Source of the DNA: Novipirellula sp052161655
Lineage (GTDB): Bacteria > Planctomycetota > Planctomycetia > Pirellulales > Pirellulaceae
Direction of reading: 5' to 3'
Assembly: GCF_052161655.1 (NCBI RefSeq)
Contig: NZ_CP197418.1
Span: 5,146,001-5,210,000 of the forward strand
DNA length: 64,000 nt
Positions 1 to 8,819 of the stretch are shown here, piece after piece. Position numbers and translations under genes: made by a program. Position 1 is the stretch's first letter. Each line of letters opens with the position of its first letter. The notes beneath the pieces are model-generated. The model was given only the letters and a program-made list of their open reading frames with translations, was not told the origin of the DNA and searched no databases.

Positions 1-655
1 GTTGATCTTCATCTGCCATATCCAGCGAGACATTCAGCGGACGTTTGCTGCCGTTAGGCACGTGCCCGTAAGACGACATCCCGCGAAAATGCACCCCGAC
101 GTTGGGATAGACTTTTCCGTCTACCTGCATCCGAGCAGCGACATCGACATCGGTCCCATGGAAGTCTTCGAGCTCGGATTCCCAGTCTTCGTTTTCAAAT
201 TCTAAGAATACCGTTCGCAGGACGCTGGTGTCGTAGAGCGGTTTGTCTGGGTAATTAGTAACCTCTGCGGGTGAAATCTTGGGGCCTGGGGTGCCTGGCT
301 GCGTCGCCGGTCCGCGTCCACGCATCCCGCCGGGACCACGACCGCCTCCGGGGCCCTGTTCTCTCGAACCTGACGTGTTTTCTTCTAGAATGCTTTTGCG
401 TGCAAGTGTTCGCTCCGAGCGGTCGAGCCAGCCATTTTCGTCTTGATCGAATTGCTTCAACACTTTGCGTTCTTCGCGATTCGGACCTCCGGGACCTCCG
501 GGGCCACCAGGGCCACCAGGACCTCCAGGTCCACCGGGGCCTCGCATGTCCGGTCCGCCTGGACCAAACGTCCCGGGCGGCTGAGCGTATACGATTGCAC
601 CAACGAGCACACAAGTGCATGCGATCAAACAAGTGGGGAGCAGTTTTCGCTTCAT
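1..655 (-). CDS. CotH kinase family protein, N-terminal part (3' end beyond the window)
   Basis: Reading leftward from ATG at 655 the frame stays open to the window edge (218 codons). Residues 1-24 look like a signal peptide ending VYA. Residues 31-58 are a collagen-like run of Gly-Gly-Pro triplets. An EF-hand-like loop follows with D70, D72, N74, D78 and E81. From about residue 135 the sequence matches the start of CotH domains (RTVFLEF, then GVHFRGMSSY). CotH proteins are protein kinases in the family, and secreted forms are common in planctomycetes; the catalytic part lies outside the window. The start follows AGGAAAC at about 9 nt. It is the third gene of a VTC-DUF4956-CotH operon, 30 nt behind DUF4956. 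The family call is fairly firm; the substrate is unknown. Confidence 0.85.
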   Translation of the reverse strand, partial: MKRKLLPTCLIACTCVLVGAIVYAQPPGTFGPGGPDMRGPGGPGGPGGPGGPGGPGGPNREERKVLKQFDQDENGWLDRSERTLARKSILEENTSGSREQGPGGGRGPGGMRGRGPATQPGTPGPKISPAEVTNYPDKPLYDTSVLRTVFLEFENEDWESELEDFHGTDVDVAARMQVDGKVYPNVGVHFRGMSSYGHVPNGSKRPLNVSLDMADEDQ

Positions 656-685
656 TATTGTGGTTTCCTGAGGAATGAAAGGTTT

Positions 686-1360
686 TTATCGGCCTTGACG
701 CAGTTCAACGCTCTGCACACCTTCGATCAGATTCAATTGGTTGATTAAGTCCGTTGCTTTGGTGTCTGCATTCAAGCGAATGCGGTAGTTCAAATCGAGC
801 GAGGCACCTTGCTTGCTGGTCCCGCCGGATGTCAGTTCGACCTTTTCGAGCAATCGTTCGAAAACGCTGCCAAGTGCGGCTTCCGGATCCCGACCGGCAC
901 CAAGCCGAATCGTCAATCGAGCGCCACTGCGAGTCCAACCATCACCCCGTTGTCGTGGTCGCACCAAAAATGCTGCGATGCCGGTCACCGCCATGCCAAC
1001 AATGGCAACGGTCAAACGATCCGCACCAACGGCCATTCCGACTAACACAGCAAAGATCACAAACGTGATGTCATGCGTGTCTTCGACCACCGTGCGAAAT
1101 CGAACGATCGATAAAGCACCAACCAGGCCGAATGCCCAAGCGACGTTCTGACCAATTACCAAAGGCAACATCGCACAAAGAATCGCCAGTAGCACAAGCG
1201 TCGCCGGGAAGGTCGGCATGACCTGTTCTCGAGGACGTACCCATCGATAGATCGCGGCGATCACACAACCGCACAAAAATGCCACGACCAAACGGATGGC
1301 CATCTGGATTGCGGTGCTGTCGTCCGGCGTGCCTACCGCCTCCGTTAACCAAACTGGCAT
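686..1360 (-). CDS. DUF4956 family membrane protein
   Basis: This 224-residue protein has about four membrane segments in its first 135 residues and a soluble C-terminal part. The loop GALSIVRFRT is typical of DUF4956. The family has no established biochemical function but recurs between VTC-domain and CotH genes, as here. Its ATG lies inside the 3' end of the VTC gene (16 bp overlap), so the two are probably translationally coupled. The likely role is a membrane partner of the VTC/CotH system; this is inferred from context only. Confidence 0.85.
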   Translation of the reverse strand: MPVWLTEAVGTPDDSTAIQMAIRLVVAFLCGCVIAAIYRWVRPREQVMPTFPATLVLLAILCAMLPLVIGQNVAWAFGLVGALSIVRFRTVVEDTHDITFVIFAVLVGMAVGADRLTVAIVGMAVTGIAAFLVRPRQRGDGWTRSGARLTIRLGAGRDPEAALGSVFERLLEKVELTSGGTSKQGASLDLNYRIRLNADTKATDLINQLNLIEGVQSVELRQGR

Positions 1361-2100
1361 GTCGCTACCTCGCTTTCGGTAACCGCTGCGGCTGACATAA
1401 GTTCAGCAGACATGGCTTCGGTTGACGATGGCGAGTGGTAAATGGCAGCACATTGGTCCAACGGGCGATGCAAAACACACTGGCGATACATGGATGTTCG
1501 TTGCGGCAGCAAGGCAAATTCATAGATCAGCGACTTGAAAATGGCTGGGAGCGAAACAAAGTATTTCATCCGCACCAGATGCATCGGTAACTGAGTTGTG
1601 GCCACGTTGACTGGATCCACCAAGTCGGAATGCGATCGGCAGTGGATGTTTTGGTCGACGGTCAGACGAATTGGACCCTCGATTGAATTTGCATTCATCG
1701 CGAGTCGGTCAAACTGGATATTCAGACTTGGCTGCAACGCTTGTTTGACGATGTGTTTGTGGAACCATTTTCCGTCCCATGTTTTGTCAACCACATCGGA
1801 CTCGAGTCGTTTTAGGTCGCTCGACGCGGCAACGGTTCGACGCAGCTTCGTTGTCTGCTTGTCTCGCTTTTGTTGTTCTAGAAAGACGTTCCAGGCATGG
1901 TCGATACGTCGCACGCGGCAAATTTCTTTGTCAACGGACTTGGTTTTGATCGGACGTTGCCATTCTGCGGCGTCGTAATACAGGTCGCTGACGTCGCAGT
2001 GCGTCGGTTCGGCAAACCGACTGGACGCCGAATCGATCAACGCCGACGTGGCAGCGTCATTCAGAACAAATGTGCACTCGTACCGGCGGGAGAATTTCAA
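1345..2100 (-). CDS. VTC domain-containing protein (polyphosphate polymerase-like)
   Basis: The 251-residue protein matches the VTC tunnel fold: RRYECTF at the N-terminus, a basic strand around EICRVRR, FLEQQKR, the DQNI strand, and a C-terminal LVRMKYFVSLP followed by a helix. In yeast Vtc4 this domain polymerises polyphosphate from ATP; bacterial copies beside DUF4956/CotH are uncharacterised. In the usual family pattern the strand before the last helix carries a Glu before Lys (E-x-K), but here that position is Arg (VRMK), so metal binding may be altered. The start appears to be TTG at 2100 after AAAGAGA, because an in-frame TAA lies six codons upstream and no ATG intervenes. It is the first gene of the operon. 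Confidence 0.75.
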   Translation of the reverse strand: MKFSRRYECTFVLNDAATSALIDSASSRFAEPTHCDVSDLYYDAAEWQRPIKTKSVDKEICRVRRIDHAWNVFLEQQKRDKQTTKLRRTVAASSDLKRLESDVVDKTWDGKWFHKHIVKQALQPSLNIQFDRLAMNANSIEGPIRLTVDQNIHCRSHSDLVDPVNVATTQLPMHLVRMKYFVSLPAIFKSLIYEFALLPQRTSMYRQCVLHRPLDQCAAIYHSPSSTEAMSAELMSAAAVTESEVATCQFG

Positions 2101-2388
2101 TTTGGGTCTCTTTATCGATTACATGCCTAAACGCCGCGGATGGCAGGGATATTTGACCGCGAGATCCGCTGGCAACAAGACATGCGTTGAATTAACCCCC
2201 CGAGGGCCAAATTTATTTACGAAAATCTATTGGCGTCGAATTGTTGATCAACCGTTAGACCGCACTCGACCACGCAGAAGCCGCTTCTCGACCACTCCGA
2301 GAGATGACTGGACGAGCGACAGAGTATCAAAAAAAGGGGTTTTTTGGGGGGAAACGTCACGGTACATGTCGAGATGAAAGACAATCAT

Positions 2389-2453
2389 AGTCGCCTTTCG
2401 CTCCGCGAGAGTAGCGTAGGACCGGCGCAACTTTCGCGGAGCGAAAGGCGACT
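2389..2453. repeat. Perfect 20-bp inverted repeat, dispersed-repeat type
   Basis: The arms at 2389-2408 and 2434-2453 (starting AGTCGCCTTTCG) are exact reverse complements around a 25-nt loop. It lies downstream of the cyclase gene and upstream of the VTC operon, so it could stop cyclase transcripts, but no T-run follows. The rest of 2101-2479 shows no gene. Confidence 0.8.
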
Positions 2454-2479
2454 TTGAATTGCTGACCCAAGAGCCACGC

Positions 2480-3853
2480 TCACGCTCCTGGGAGCGTCCA
2501 GACGGGGTCGAACTCACCGCCTAGCTGGGACTGAATCACTCGTAACATCAGCAGTTTGGCGGGGCCGTCTTGCGGATGTTCGAGCAACAATTGAGCCAGA
2601 ATGTCTTGCGCTTCGGCATGTTTTGCTGACTCGAACGCCGACAATGCATGCTCATAGGCCGCACACCCAGCAGTCAAGTCATCAGACCCGCAGCGGCCAA
2701 GTTCATACAGTTGTACTGGCTCGCGGATATTGTGGACGCGGACACTGCAAACTCGTCGGCCACGCAAACTCGCGTCGACACGCCCCGCAGTGCTCTGTGT
2801 CATCAAGATCGAACTCCGCAGATACTTCGTCGCTCCTTGCACACGACTAGCCATGTTCACGGTATCACCAAGCGGTCCGTATTTGATTCGGTGCGTGGAT
2901 CCAGTATTTCCCACGACGGCTAATCCGCTATTGATACCAATCCCCATTCGCGTTTCACCCCCTACTGTCGACCGCCATTTTTCGCTCAGGCCATTAACCG
3001 CTTGCTGAATGGCGACGGCACAACGACAGGCGTCTCCGGCATGTTGTGGCGATGCGATTGGGGCGCCCCACATCGCCATGATTTCGTCGCCGACATAATC
3101 CACGATCGTTCCGCCATGGTCCAGCACGATGCGGCTGAGTTCGTTCATGACATCGCTGATCCAGGTGATCGTCTGCACAGGCCCCACTCGCTCGCTAGTT
3201 CTACTGAATCCCCGAACATCACAAACCATGACGGACACATCCGCAGGACTCGGCTTTTCAAGCAAATTCGCGTTACTAAGAACTTGGTTCAAGATATTCC
3301 GAGGCAAGAACTTGCTTAGTTCCGCCAAACGAGCGTCGATTTGCCGCAGACTTGAACGGATCCTGGCGTGCAGTAGTCGTTCATCTGCGGGTTTTTCCAG
3401 GTAGTCGTCCGCCCCGTTTTCGATGGCGTCCGCTGCGGCAAATTTCGTCTCGGCGTCCGCGACGACGATGATCGCCGGTTTGCCGGTGGTGGGTGACAAA
3501 CGAATGCGATGGATCATTTCAATTGCGTCCATTTCGATAAAATTCATATCCAACAAACAAACGTCGAACCGTTGTTGTTCCATCAACTCAATCGCCGTCG
3601 ATGCACTTTCAACACCCACCACACGGTAGTCATACACTTTGAGTTTGCATTCCAAGTCGGCTCGCGATTCGCGATCGGCGTCAACCACCAACACCAACGG
3701 ACGCGGGCCGCCGCTGCGTGTGAATGGCTCCGTGACAAAGTGTTTGTCAGTCTCCGCAACCCGACTGTTTTCGGGCGTAACGGGTACAAAATTCATTCGC
3801 GACATGATCGCGGCTCGATGGTTCCAGAACATATTATCATTCATCCGTATCAT
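2480..3853 (-). CDS. Response regulator receiver-adenylate/guanylate cyclase
   Basis: This 457-residue protein joins a receiver domain (about 50-170) to a class III nucleotide cyclase domain (about 200-390). The phosphoacceptor is D102 in LLDMNF, with acidic pocket VVDAD and Lys in EKPAD. The cyclase has both metal-binding Asp motifs (VCDVRGF and DYVGDEIMAMW) and the GDTVNMASR segment. A helical, TPR-like tail of about 70 residues follows. The protein would make cAMP or cGMP under control of a histidine kinase, in the cytoplasm. No partner kinase is adjacent. Start alternatives are ATG at 3853 or 3844; 3853 is kept because of GGGG about 10 nt upstream. Confidence 0.88.
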   Translation of the reverse strand: MIRMNDNMFWNHRAAIMSRMNFVPVTPENSRVAETDKHFVTEPFTRSGGPRPLVLVVDADRESRADLECKLKVYDYRVVGVESASTAIELMEQQRFDVCLLDMNFIEMDAIEMIHRIRLSPTTGKPAIIVVADAETKFAAADAIENGADDYLEKPADERLLHARIRSSLRQIDARLAELSKFLPRNILNQVLSNANLLEKPSPADVSVMVCDVRGFSRTSERVGPVQTITWISDVMNELSRIVLDHGGTIVDYVGDEIMAMWGAPIASPQHAGDACRCAVAIQQAVNGLSEKWRSTVGGETRMGIGINSGLAVVGNTGSTHRIKYGPLGDTVNMASRVQGATKYLRSSILMTQSTAGRVDASLRGRRVCSVRVHNIREPVQLYELGRCGSDDLTAGCAAYEHALSAFESAKHAEAQDILAQLLLEHPQDGPAKLLMLRVIQSQLGGEFDPVWTLPGA

Positions 3854-3916
3854 ACGAATTGACCCCGATTAACCTCGTAGATTTGAAGAGACGCTGATTG
3901 CGGACGGTGTCTGTCG

Positions 3917-4612
3917 TCAGCCATGACTGCGGAGATATTCGCTGACTTGCGAATTTGAATTCCGACTGTTTACAAATACGCCGCCTCGCACATAGCTGGT
4001 GCAGTCGATTTGATGAACAAGAAACCGAGCGAGTGTTTCAATGCTGATAAATCGGCCGCGTAGTGCGTGGCGGTCTGCAACACAGGTGCCGACCCAACGC
4101 AGATCCTTCAGTTTTGAGCAGCGGACGATCGTCCAGTCGAGATCGCACTGCATTAGAATTGCCGCTTCGGTTTGCTTGTCCGCCAATCGCGAGCGACTAC
4201 CCAGTGGCGTCGCCACGCGTTTGGCGAAATCATGCCACCGATTTCGTCGATCCTCCGGCAGAACGACGCTCGAATGCGACACGACGATATAGCGGCGTGC
4301 ACCTTTGCGATGCAGTTTCGGAATCAAAGAACGTGTTAACTTTGATGCGGGAATGCCCGCGTTCAACTTGCTCGTCTGCATCGTAGGACCGTAGCAGTTG
4401 ATCACCGCAATACATTCGCTGACGATGTAGGTCAAACATCGCTGGTCAGACAACTCGCACGGAAACACCTCGATCTCGCCCGAGGCGTCGTCGAATTTGG
4501 GATCGTGGACCTGAGTCTTGACGTGAAAACCACAGCGGCGAGCGACCGAGATGACTTGGCGTCCTAAAACGGTATCGCCACCCAAGATACATATCGAGCG
4601 AGCAACGTGCAT
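3917..4612 (-). CDS. NAD(P)-binding Rossmann-fold protein (atypical SDR-like)
   Basis: The protein of about 231 residues begins with a strand and the motif GGDTVLGRQV, a variant of the GxxGxxG nucleotide-binding loop. Further fold-typical segments are AVINCYGP, YIVVSHSSV and the DLDWTIVRCSKL strand seen in NAD(P)H-binding proteins that lack the SDR catalytic YxxxK. ATG at 4612 is preferred since GAGGG lies six bases upstream; upstream in-frame starts (4618, 4630 and TTG 4648) are possible. Function is unknown; such proteins act as NmrA/HscARG-like sensors or quinone-linked dehydrogenase partners. Confidence 0.7.
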   Translation of the reverse strand: MHVARSICILGGDTVLGRQVISVARRCGFHVKTQVHDPKFDDASGEIEVFPCELSDQRCLTYIVSECIAVINCYGPTMQTSKLNAGIPASKLTRSLIPKLHRKGARRYIVVSHSSVVLPEDRRNRWHDFAKRVATPLGSRSRLADKQTEAAILMQCDLDWTIVRCSKLKDLRWVGTCVADRHALRGRFISIETLARFLVHQIDCTSYVRGGVFVNSRNSNSQVSEYLRSHG

Positions 4613-4762
4613 GATCATCCCTCGATCCATTGTGCCACAGAAACACAACAGCTATGAAAAGAACAAGAATGCGTTATTCGAAATAACGCTTGTCTATTAC
4701 ATAGGGTCGAAAGACGCGGTTTGCTGTCACTTTTTAAGACCGGTGATTTCGCTAACTGCGAA

Positions 4763-5983
4763 TCACGGCAGTTTGTGTTTCCGCCGAGCCGCAATCGCAA
4801 TACTTCCCGCCACGATCGCCGCCCCCGCGGGATACACCAACTTTGAAATCCGGATCGGAGTCTTTTCGGAAATCGGCTGCGTTTCTTCGTTCGTCATTGC
4901 TTCGATTGACGCAAGGATCGAATCCAACAGCGGGCCCGAAATCGGTTCGACCACTCCCGATGCGAGCAAATCCAAACACCGGTGATAGCCGATGCTCGAT
5001 TCCAACTGCACGGGGACGAAATCACTCGTGACTGCGCTCGTAGACGACGGCATGCTGGCACGTTGCAAGTCGATCAATCCGCCGGGGCCGGAAAACCAGT
5101 CCAAAATTGACACGTCCACCAAGGAAGGTGCGGATCGAAGTGCCGATCGCAAGGGCCGCTGCAGTCGTGGGAAAATGTTCTTGTTTAGCTGCCAGTCGCT
5201 TTCTTGGCTTTCACTGAAATTCTCGAGCGGCCGCAACTGTAATGAGGAATGAGGCGTGAACAGTCCGTCGTCGTCAACGTTTTCGGTGTCGGTTTCTAGC
5301 AGCGACTCAAGCGGAGTCACCGTAGGATCGTCAACGCGGGTGGCGTCGATACGAACAATGCTATCGTCGTCATCATTTGCGACGGTCGTAACCGCCGATT
5401 CGGAATTCACGGCATCACGATCTTCGGATCCGGCGGTGTCTTCGACTTCACTCTGTAGCGAAGCGAGGATTTCGTCCACCGCACTCGTTGCGAGTGGCAG
5501 GCGGTTATTTTGTGGTGTGGGATTCTGGTTGGACGTGATGCTGCTGCCAACCAGAGGTGTGGGCAAATTCGCTGGAGCCGCCGACGAAGTGACATTGTTG
5601 TTGTTCGGCAACGAAGTTTGCTGAGCCAAGTTGGATTGTGCGTTTTGATTCGTCTGACTCGAGCGTTGTTGAAATCGGTCCGCTCCGTTCCCGAGGGGGC
5701 CATTTCCAAGGGGGCCGTTGCCTGGTCGACCAAAGTCTTGCGATCTATTTTCCTGTTGCCTGTTTTCCTGAGGCCTTGTTTGTGGCCCACGCAGTTCAGA
5801 GCTAGCTGGTACACGGCCTGCAACTTGGCGTGGCGTATCATCCTGTCCTGACGCATGACTCGTAGGTGTCGGTTGGGAATTCAGATCAACATCGATTGGC
5901 GAATCCAAAATTTCGCCTGCCAGTAGCGAGCGTGTCTCAAGACGTTCGAAGCGAAGATGACGCAAGGGCTCGAGTTCAGTCAT
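4763..5983 (-). CDS. Secreted/anchored protein with LEPR-type N-terminal motif
   Basis: The 406-residue protein starts with LRFERLETRSLLAG (residues 10-23), a form of the planctomycete LEPRxLL N-terminal motif thought to direct export or surface sorting. A long Asn/Gln/Ser/Pro-rich low-complexity part follows (about 30-200), then an acidic region. A hydrophobic segment (about 378-396) ends in Arg-Arg-Lys-His-Lys, suggesting a C-terminal membrane anchor. It overlaps the kinase gene upstream by 8 bp and has GGAG 9 nt before the ATG, so the two are coupled. It is the likely extracytoplasmic partner or target of that kinase module; no enzyme domain is recognised. Confidence 0.75.
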   Translation of the reverse strand: MTELEPLRHLRFERLETRSLLAGEILDSPIDVDLNSQPTPTSHASGQDDTPRQVAGRVPASSELRGPQTRPQENRQQENRSQDFGRPGNGPLGNGPLGNGADRFQQRSSQTNQNAQSNLAQQTSLPNNNNVTSSAAPANLPTPLVGSSITSNQNPTPQNNRLPLATSAVDEILASLQSEVEDTAGSEDRDAVNSESAVTTVANDDDDSIVRIDATRVDDPTVTPLESLLETDTENVDDDGLFTPHSSLQLRPLENFSESQESDWQLNKNIFPRLQRPLRSALRSAPSLVDVSILDWFSGPGGLIDLQRASMPSSTSAVTSDFVPVQLESSIGYHRCLDLLASGVVEPISGPLLDSILASIEAMTNEETQPISEKTPIRISKLVYPAGAAIVAGSIAIAARRKHKLP

Positions 5984-8624
5984 TTTGAGTGCTCCTCACG
6001 GCGTTGACGTTAAGTGAATTGTTTTGGTGTTTTGCCAGATAGGATTGATAGCGAGGCACTTCGGGGGCGAGTTGGACGGCTCGTGACTGATGCTCGACCG
6101 CTTCAGAAAAATGCCACTGGGCAATGCGTACATTCCCGAGTTTTCGTTGCATAAAGCCCACGTTATTTAGAACGCCGCCGAGCATGCTTTGGACTTCCGC
6201 GTCTGCGGGGAACAATTGGGCAATTGATCTTTGCTGCGTCAGTGCCGATTCAAACGTTTTCACGGCATCGGCGGGACGACCGATCGCTGCGAGTGACAGA
6301 CCGAGATGATTTAGACTGAGCACCAAGTCACGTTGGTAGGTTGGCGAATCAGGCCAACGCGTGTGCAATTGCTTGACAATCTCGATCGCTTGCTCAAACG
6401 ACTCAATCGCTTGATCGTGCTCTGATCGCTGCGCATACGCAGTCCCTAAGGTATTCAGCGTCAACACGACCTGCGTCGCTAAAACTGCGTCACCCCGATC
6501 TCGTTCGAGCGCTGCGGTTTGTTGCGTTAACGCCTTTTGAGCGAACTCAATCGCTTCGTCGGGTGATCGTTTGCTGAGCAGACCGGCAAGATTTGCATGA
6601 ATCGAGGCCAACAAACTGGGATCCTGATGCGACGTTTCCAACAGACCAATCGCACGGCGAAAGACGGTGGACGCATCCTTGCTGTTTTCCGCTTCGGCGA
6701 AAAGCAAGCCTAGATTATTTAGCGTCGTCGCTAGCTCGATCGTGACGACCGTAGACCAATTGCGGTTGTTGTCTACCGAGACAAATGAAGTGGGCTCCAA
6801 CTGCAACAATTGTTGCTGAGTCGCAATCGCCTTGCCGAACCAATGGGCTGCTTGATCAAGCGATCCGTTTTTTGCGAATTTTTCGGCGAGGTTGTTCTGA
6901 CTGATCGACCATTTCAATTGTACTGACGGATCTTCGGACGATTCGTTGGCAAGTTGGTGATAAATCTGTTCGCATTGCTCGAGCGCCGCGATTGCGTCCT
7001 CCCCCGCGCCAAGCTCACTTTCGAATTCACCGATCTTTCCGTAGGTGATCGCTAGCTGTTGTCGTAACGCAGGATCATCGGCCGCTTCGCTGGCAAACCG
7101 TTTGTAATAAGCGAGCGTTTCGCCGAGCAGTCGGCGACGCACCGCCGCAGCGGCGGGGATGTCGGACAACAATTCGGCCATTTGTGTGCCAAGCCGATTA
7201 ATCGATTCGCGTGCAATTTGTTCATTCCGGGTTGCACGGACTTCGTTGGCGGTCGCGCGAGCCCCATTGGCATCCGAAAGCTTTTTTTCAGCCGCTAAAA
7301 TCGCGGTGAAGATTGTGAAACCGACCATCGCAAATGTGCCAACGAGCATGGTAACGGCAACGCTGCGGCGATGTTGACTGGCGAACCGGGCGACCCGGTC
7401 CAACATTGTCGGAGGTCTGGCAATCGTGGGTTCGCCAGCTAAAACGCGCCGGAGGTCGTCAGCAAACTCTTTCGCGGTTTCGTAGCGTCCGTCCCTGTTC
7501 TTTGCCATTGATTTAGAGATCACTGTCTCCAGATCGCGTGGTAAGAACGGACATCGTTTGCGAAGCGGCACAATCGCGTCGTTTTCAATGTTACGAAGAA
7601 TTGTCGATGCATCGTCGCCCTCGTGTGCGGGGCGAAGCGTTAGCATCTCGTATAGGGTCGCCCCAAGTGAATACACATCGGTGCGGCCATCGACGATCGC
7701 GGATTCGCCCCGTGCTTGTTCGGGGCTCATGTATTTCATCGTGCCAACGATGTCACCGGATTGAGTCAACGAAACGTCACTCTGAACCCGTGCCAAACCG
7801 AAATCGGTGACCCATAATTTTCCATTTTGATCGACAATCAAGTTGGACGGTTTGACGTCGCGATGGACAACTCCGAATTCATGTGCCGCATGTAAACCTT
7901 CGGCGGCTTGGATGGCTTGCATCACTGCCGTGCGCCACGGGTCGTCGGCCGAATTGGCTGACGCCTCGACTTGATCTTCAAGCTGGAATTCAAGGCTACG
8001 CTTCAAGATGATCTCGTCCACCGACATTCCGTCGATGAACTGCATGGCAAAGTAGTGAACACCCCGCTCGCAGCCGACAGCGTGCACCGGCACGATATGA
8101 GGATGCTGCAAGCCGCCCGCCGCCTCGGCTTCGTGTTGAAAGCGAGTGATTTGCCGCGAATCTAGAACGGATGGCAGCGGCAAAAGTTTGATCGCGACGG
8201 TGCGTTTGAGCGAACGTTGAGTGGCACGATAGACGACTCCCATGCCTCCACGACCGATCTGTTCGTGCAGATCAAAGTCGCCGAGCCGCTGTTGGTGGAT
8301 TGCGTTTCCAGGACTAACGGCGGTTGCGCCATTCTTTCCATTTGTATGATTCGAGTCACGCACGGTTGATATTCGTGCGTTCGAATCATCAGCAACCGGA
8401 TCCATGCCCGCGGCCAAGCGATGCAGATTTTCTAGCCCCGCGACGCAGTAGCGCAGCGGTTGAAGCAGATCGGGATCGTCGATCGTCAATTGCTCGACGG
8501 TCGGCGGCAGTCCGTCCTCGAGTCCCAGCATGTATTTTTCTAACAGCACACTGAGTTGCTCTTTTTGTGCGTCCGTCAGATGCCGGGTCGCCGCAGGTTC
8601 CGTACTTAAGTCGGTCATATTCAT
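5976..8624 (-). CDS. Transmembrane serine/threonine protein kinase with TPR repeats
   Basis: The 882-residue protein carries a short N-terminal region with a sigma-module-type leader, then a Hanks-type kinase domain (about 115-400). Visible motifs are GRGGMGVVY, AIKLL, HRDVKPSN (about 253), DFGLA and GTMKYMSPEQA. A transmembrane segment follows at about 420-445 and then an array of TPR-like helices to the C-terminus (alanine/leucine repeats with LGLxxA, LGTAYA). All catalytic residues appear present. It lies 195 nt behind an ECF sigma gene on the same strand, the usual planctomycete sigma-kinase pairing, and is coupled to the LEPR-motif gene after it. It probably relays an envelope signal by phosphorylation. 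Confidence 0.93.
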   Translation of the reverse strand: MNMTDLSTEPAATRHLTDAQKEQLSVLLEKYMLGLEDGLPPTVEQLTIDDPDLLQPLRYCVAGLENLHRLAAGMDPVADDSNARISTVRDSNHTNGKNGATAVSPGNAIHQQRLGDFDLHEQIGRGGMGVVYRATQRSLKRTVAIKLLPLPSVLDSRQITRFQHEAEAAGGLQHPHIVPVHAVGCERGVHYFAMQFIDGMSVDEIILKRSLEFQLEDQVEASANSADDPWRTAVMQAIQAAEGLHAAHEFGVVHRDVKPSNLIVDQNGKLWVTDFGLARVQSDVSLTQSGDIVGTMKYMSPEQARGESAIVDGRTDVYSLGATLYEMLTLRPAHEGDDASTILRNIENDAIVPLRKRCPFLPRDLETVISKSMAKNRDGRYETAKEFADDLRRVLAGEPTIARPPTMLDRVARFASQHRRSVAVTMLVGTFAMVGFTIFTAILAAEKKLSDANGARATANEVRATRNEQIARESINRLGTQMAELLSDIPAAAAVRRRLLGETLAYYKRFASEAADDPALRQQLAITYGKIGEFESELGAGEDAIAALEQCEQIYHQLANESSEDPSVQLKWSISQNNLAEKFAKNGSLDQAAHWFGKAIATQQQLLQLEPTSFVSVDNNRNWSTVVTIELATTLNNLGLLFAEAENSKDASTVFRRAIGLLETSHQDPSLLASIHANLAGLLSKRSPDEAIEFAQKALTQQTAALERDRGDAVLATQVVLTLNTLGTAYAQRSEHDQAIESFEQAIEIVKQLHTRWPDSPTYQRDLVLSLNHLGLSLAAIGRPADAVKTFESALTQQRSIAQLFPADAEVQSMLGGVLNNVGFMQRKLGNVRIAQWHFSEAVEHQSRAVQLAPEVPRYQSYLAKHQNNSLNVNAVRSTQND

Positions 8625-8637
8625 TACACGATCCTAA

Positions 8638-8771
8638 CTAGTGGTCTGTTGATTTAGTGAGCCGTGACGCGTGAGCGGCCGGAGTCCACGCATTACCCGG
8701 TGCCTTACGGCCCACGGCTCACTACTTCGATTTGCATTTTGATTAAATCAACAGCCCGCTAGTGGTCTGTT
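8638..8771. mobile_element. 117-bp palindromic element copy A, flanked by CTAG, plus remnant
   Basis: The body 8642-8758 is 117 bp. Its ends are TGGTCTGTTGATTTA and the inverse of CGGGCTGTTGATTTA, and an inner pair GTGAGCCGTG/CACGGCTCAC closes the core. CTAG lies directly outside both ends (8638-8641, 8759-8762). The sequence CTAGTGGTCTGTT then repeats at 8759-8771, suggesting the stub of a second copy. The same 117-bp unit occurs at 17453-17569 and 44062-44178. It sits between the sigma and kinase genes. Confidence 0.8.
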
Positions 8772-8819
8772 TTAAGGTAGTGGACGAGGCAAACCCTAAC
8801 TTTCATTCCTGGCAAACCA

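Noticed and set aside
255..632. 125-codon arginine-rich minus-strand frame
   Set aside because: It lies in another frame of the CotH gene and reads its Gly-Pro tract as Arg/Trp repeats.
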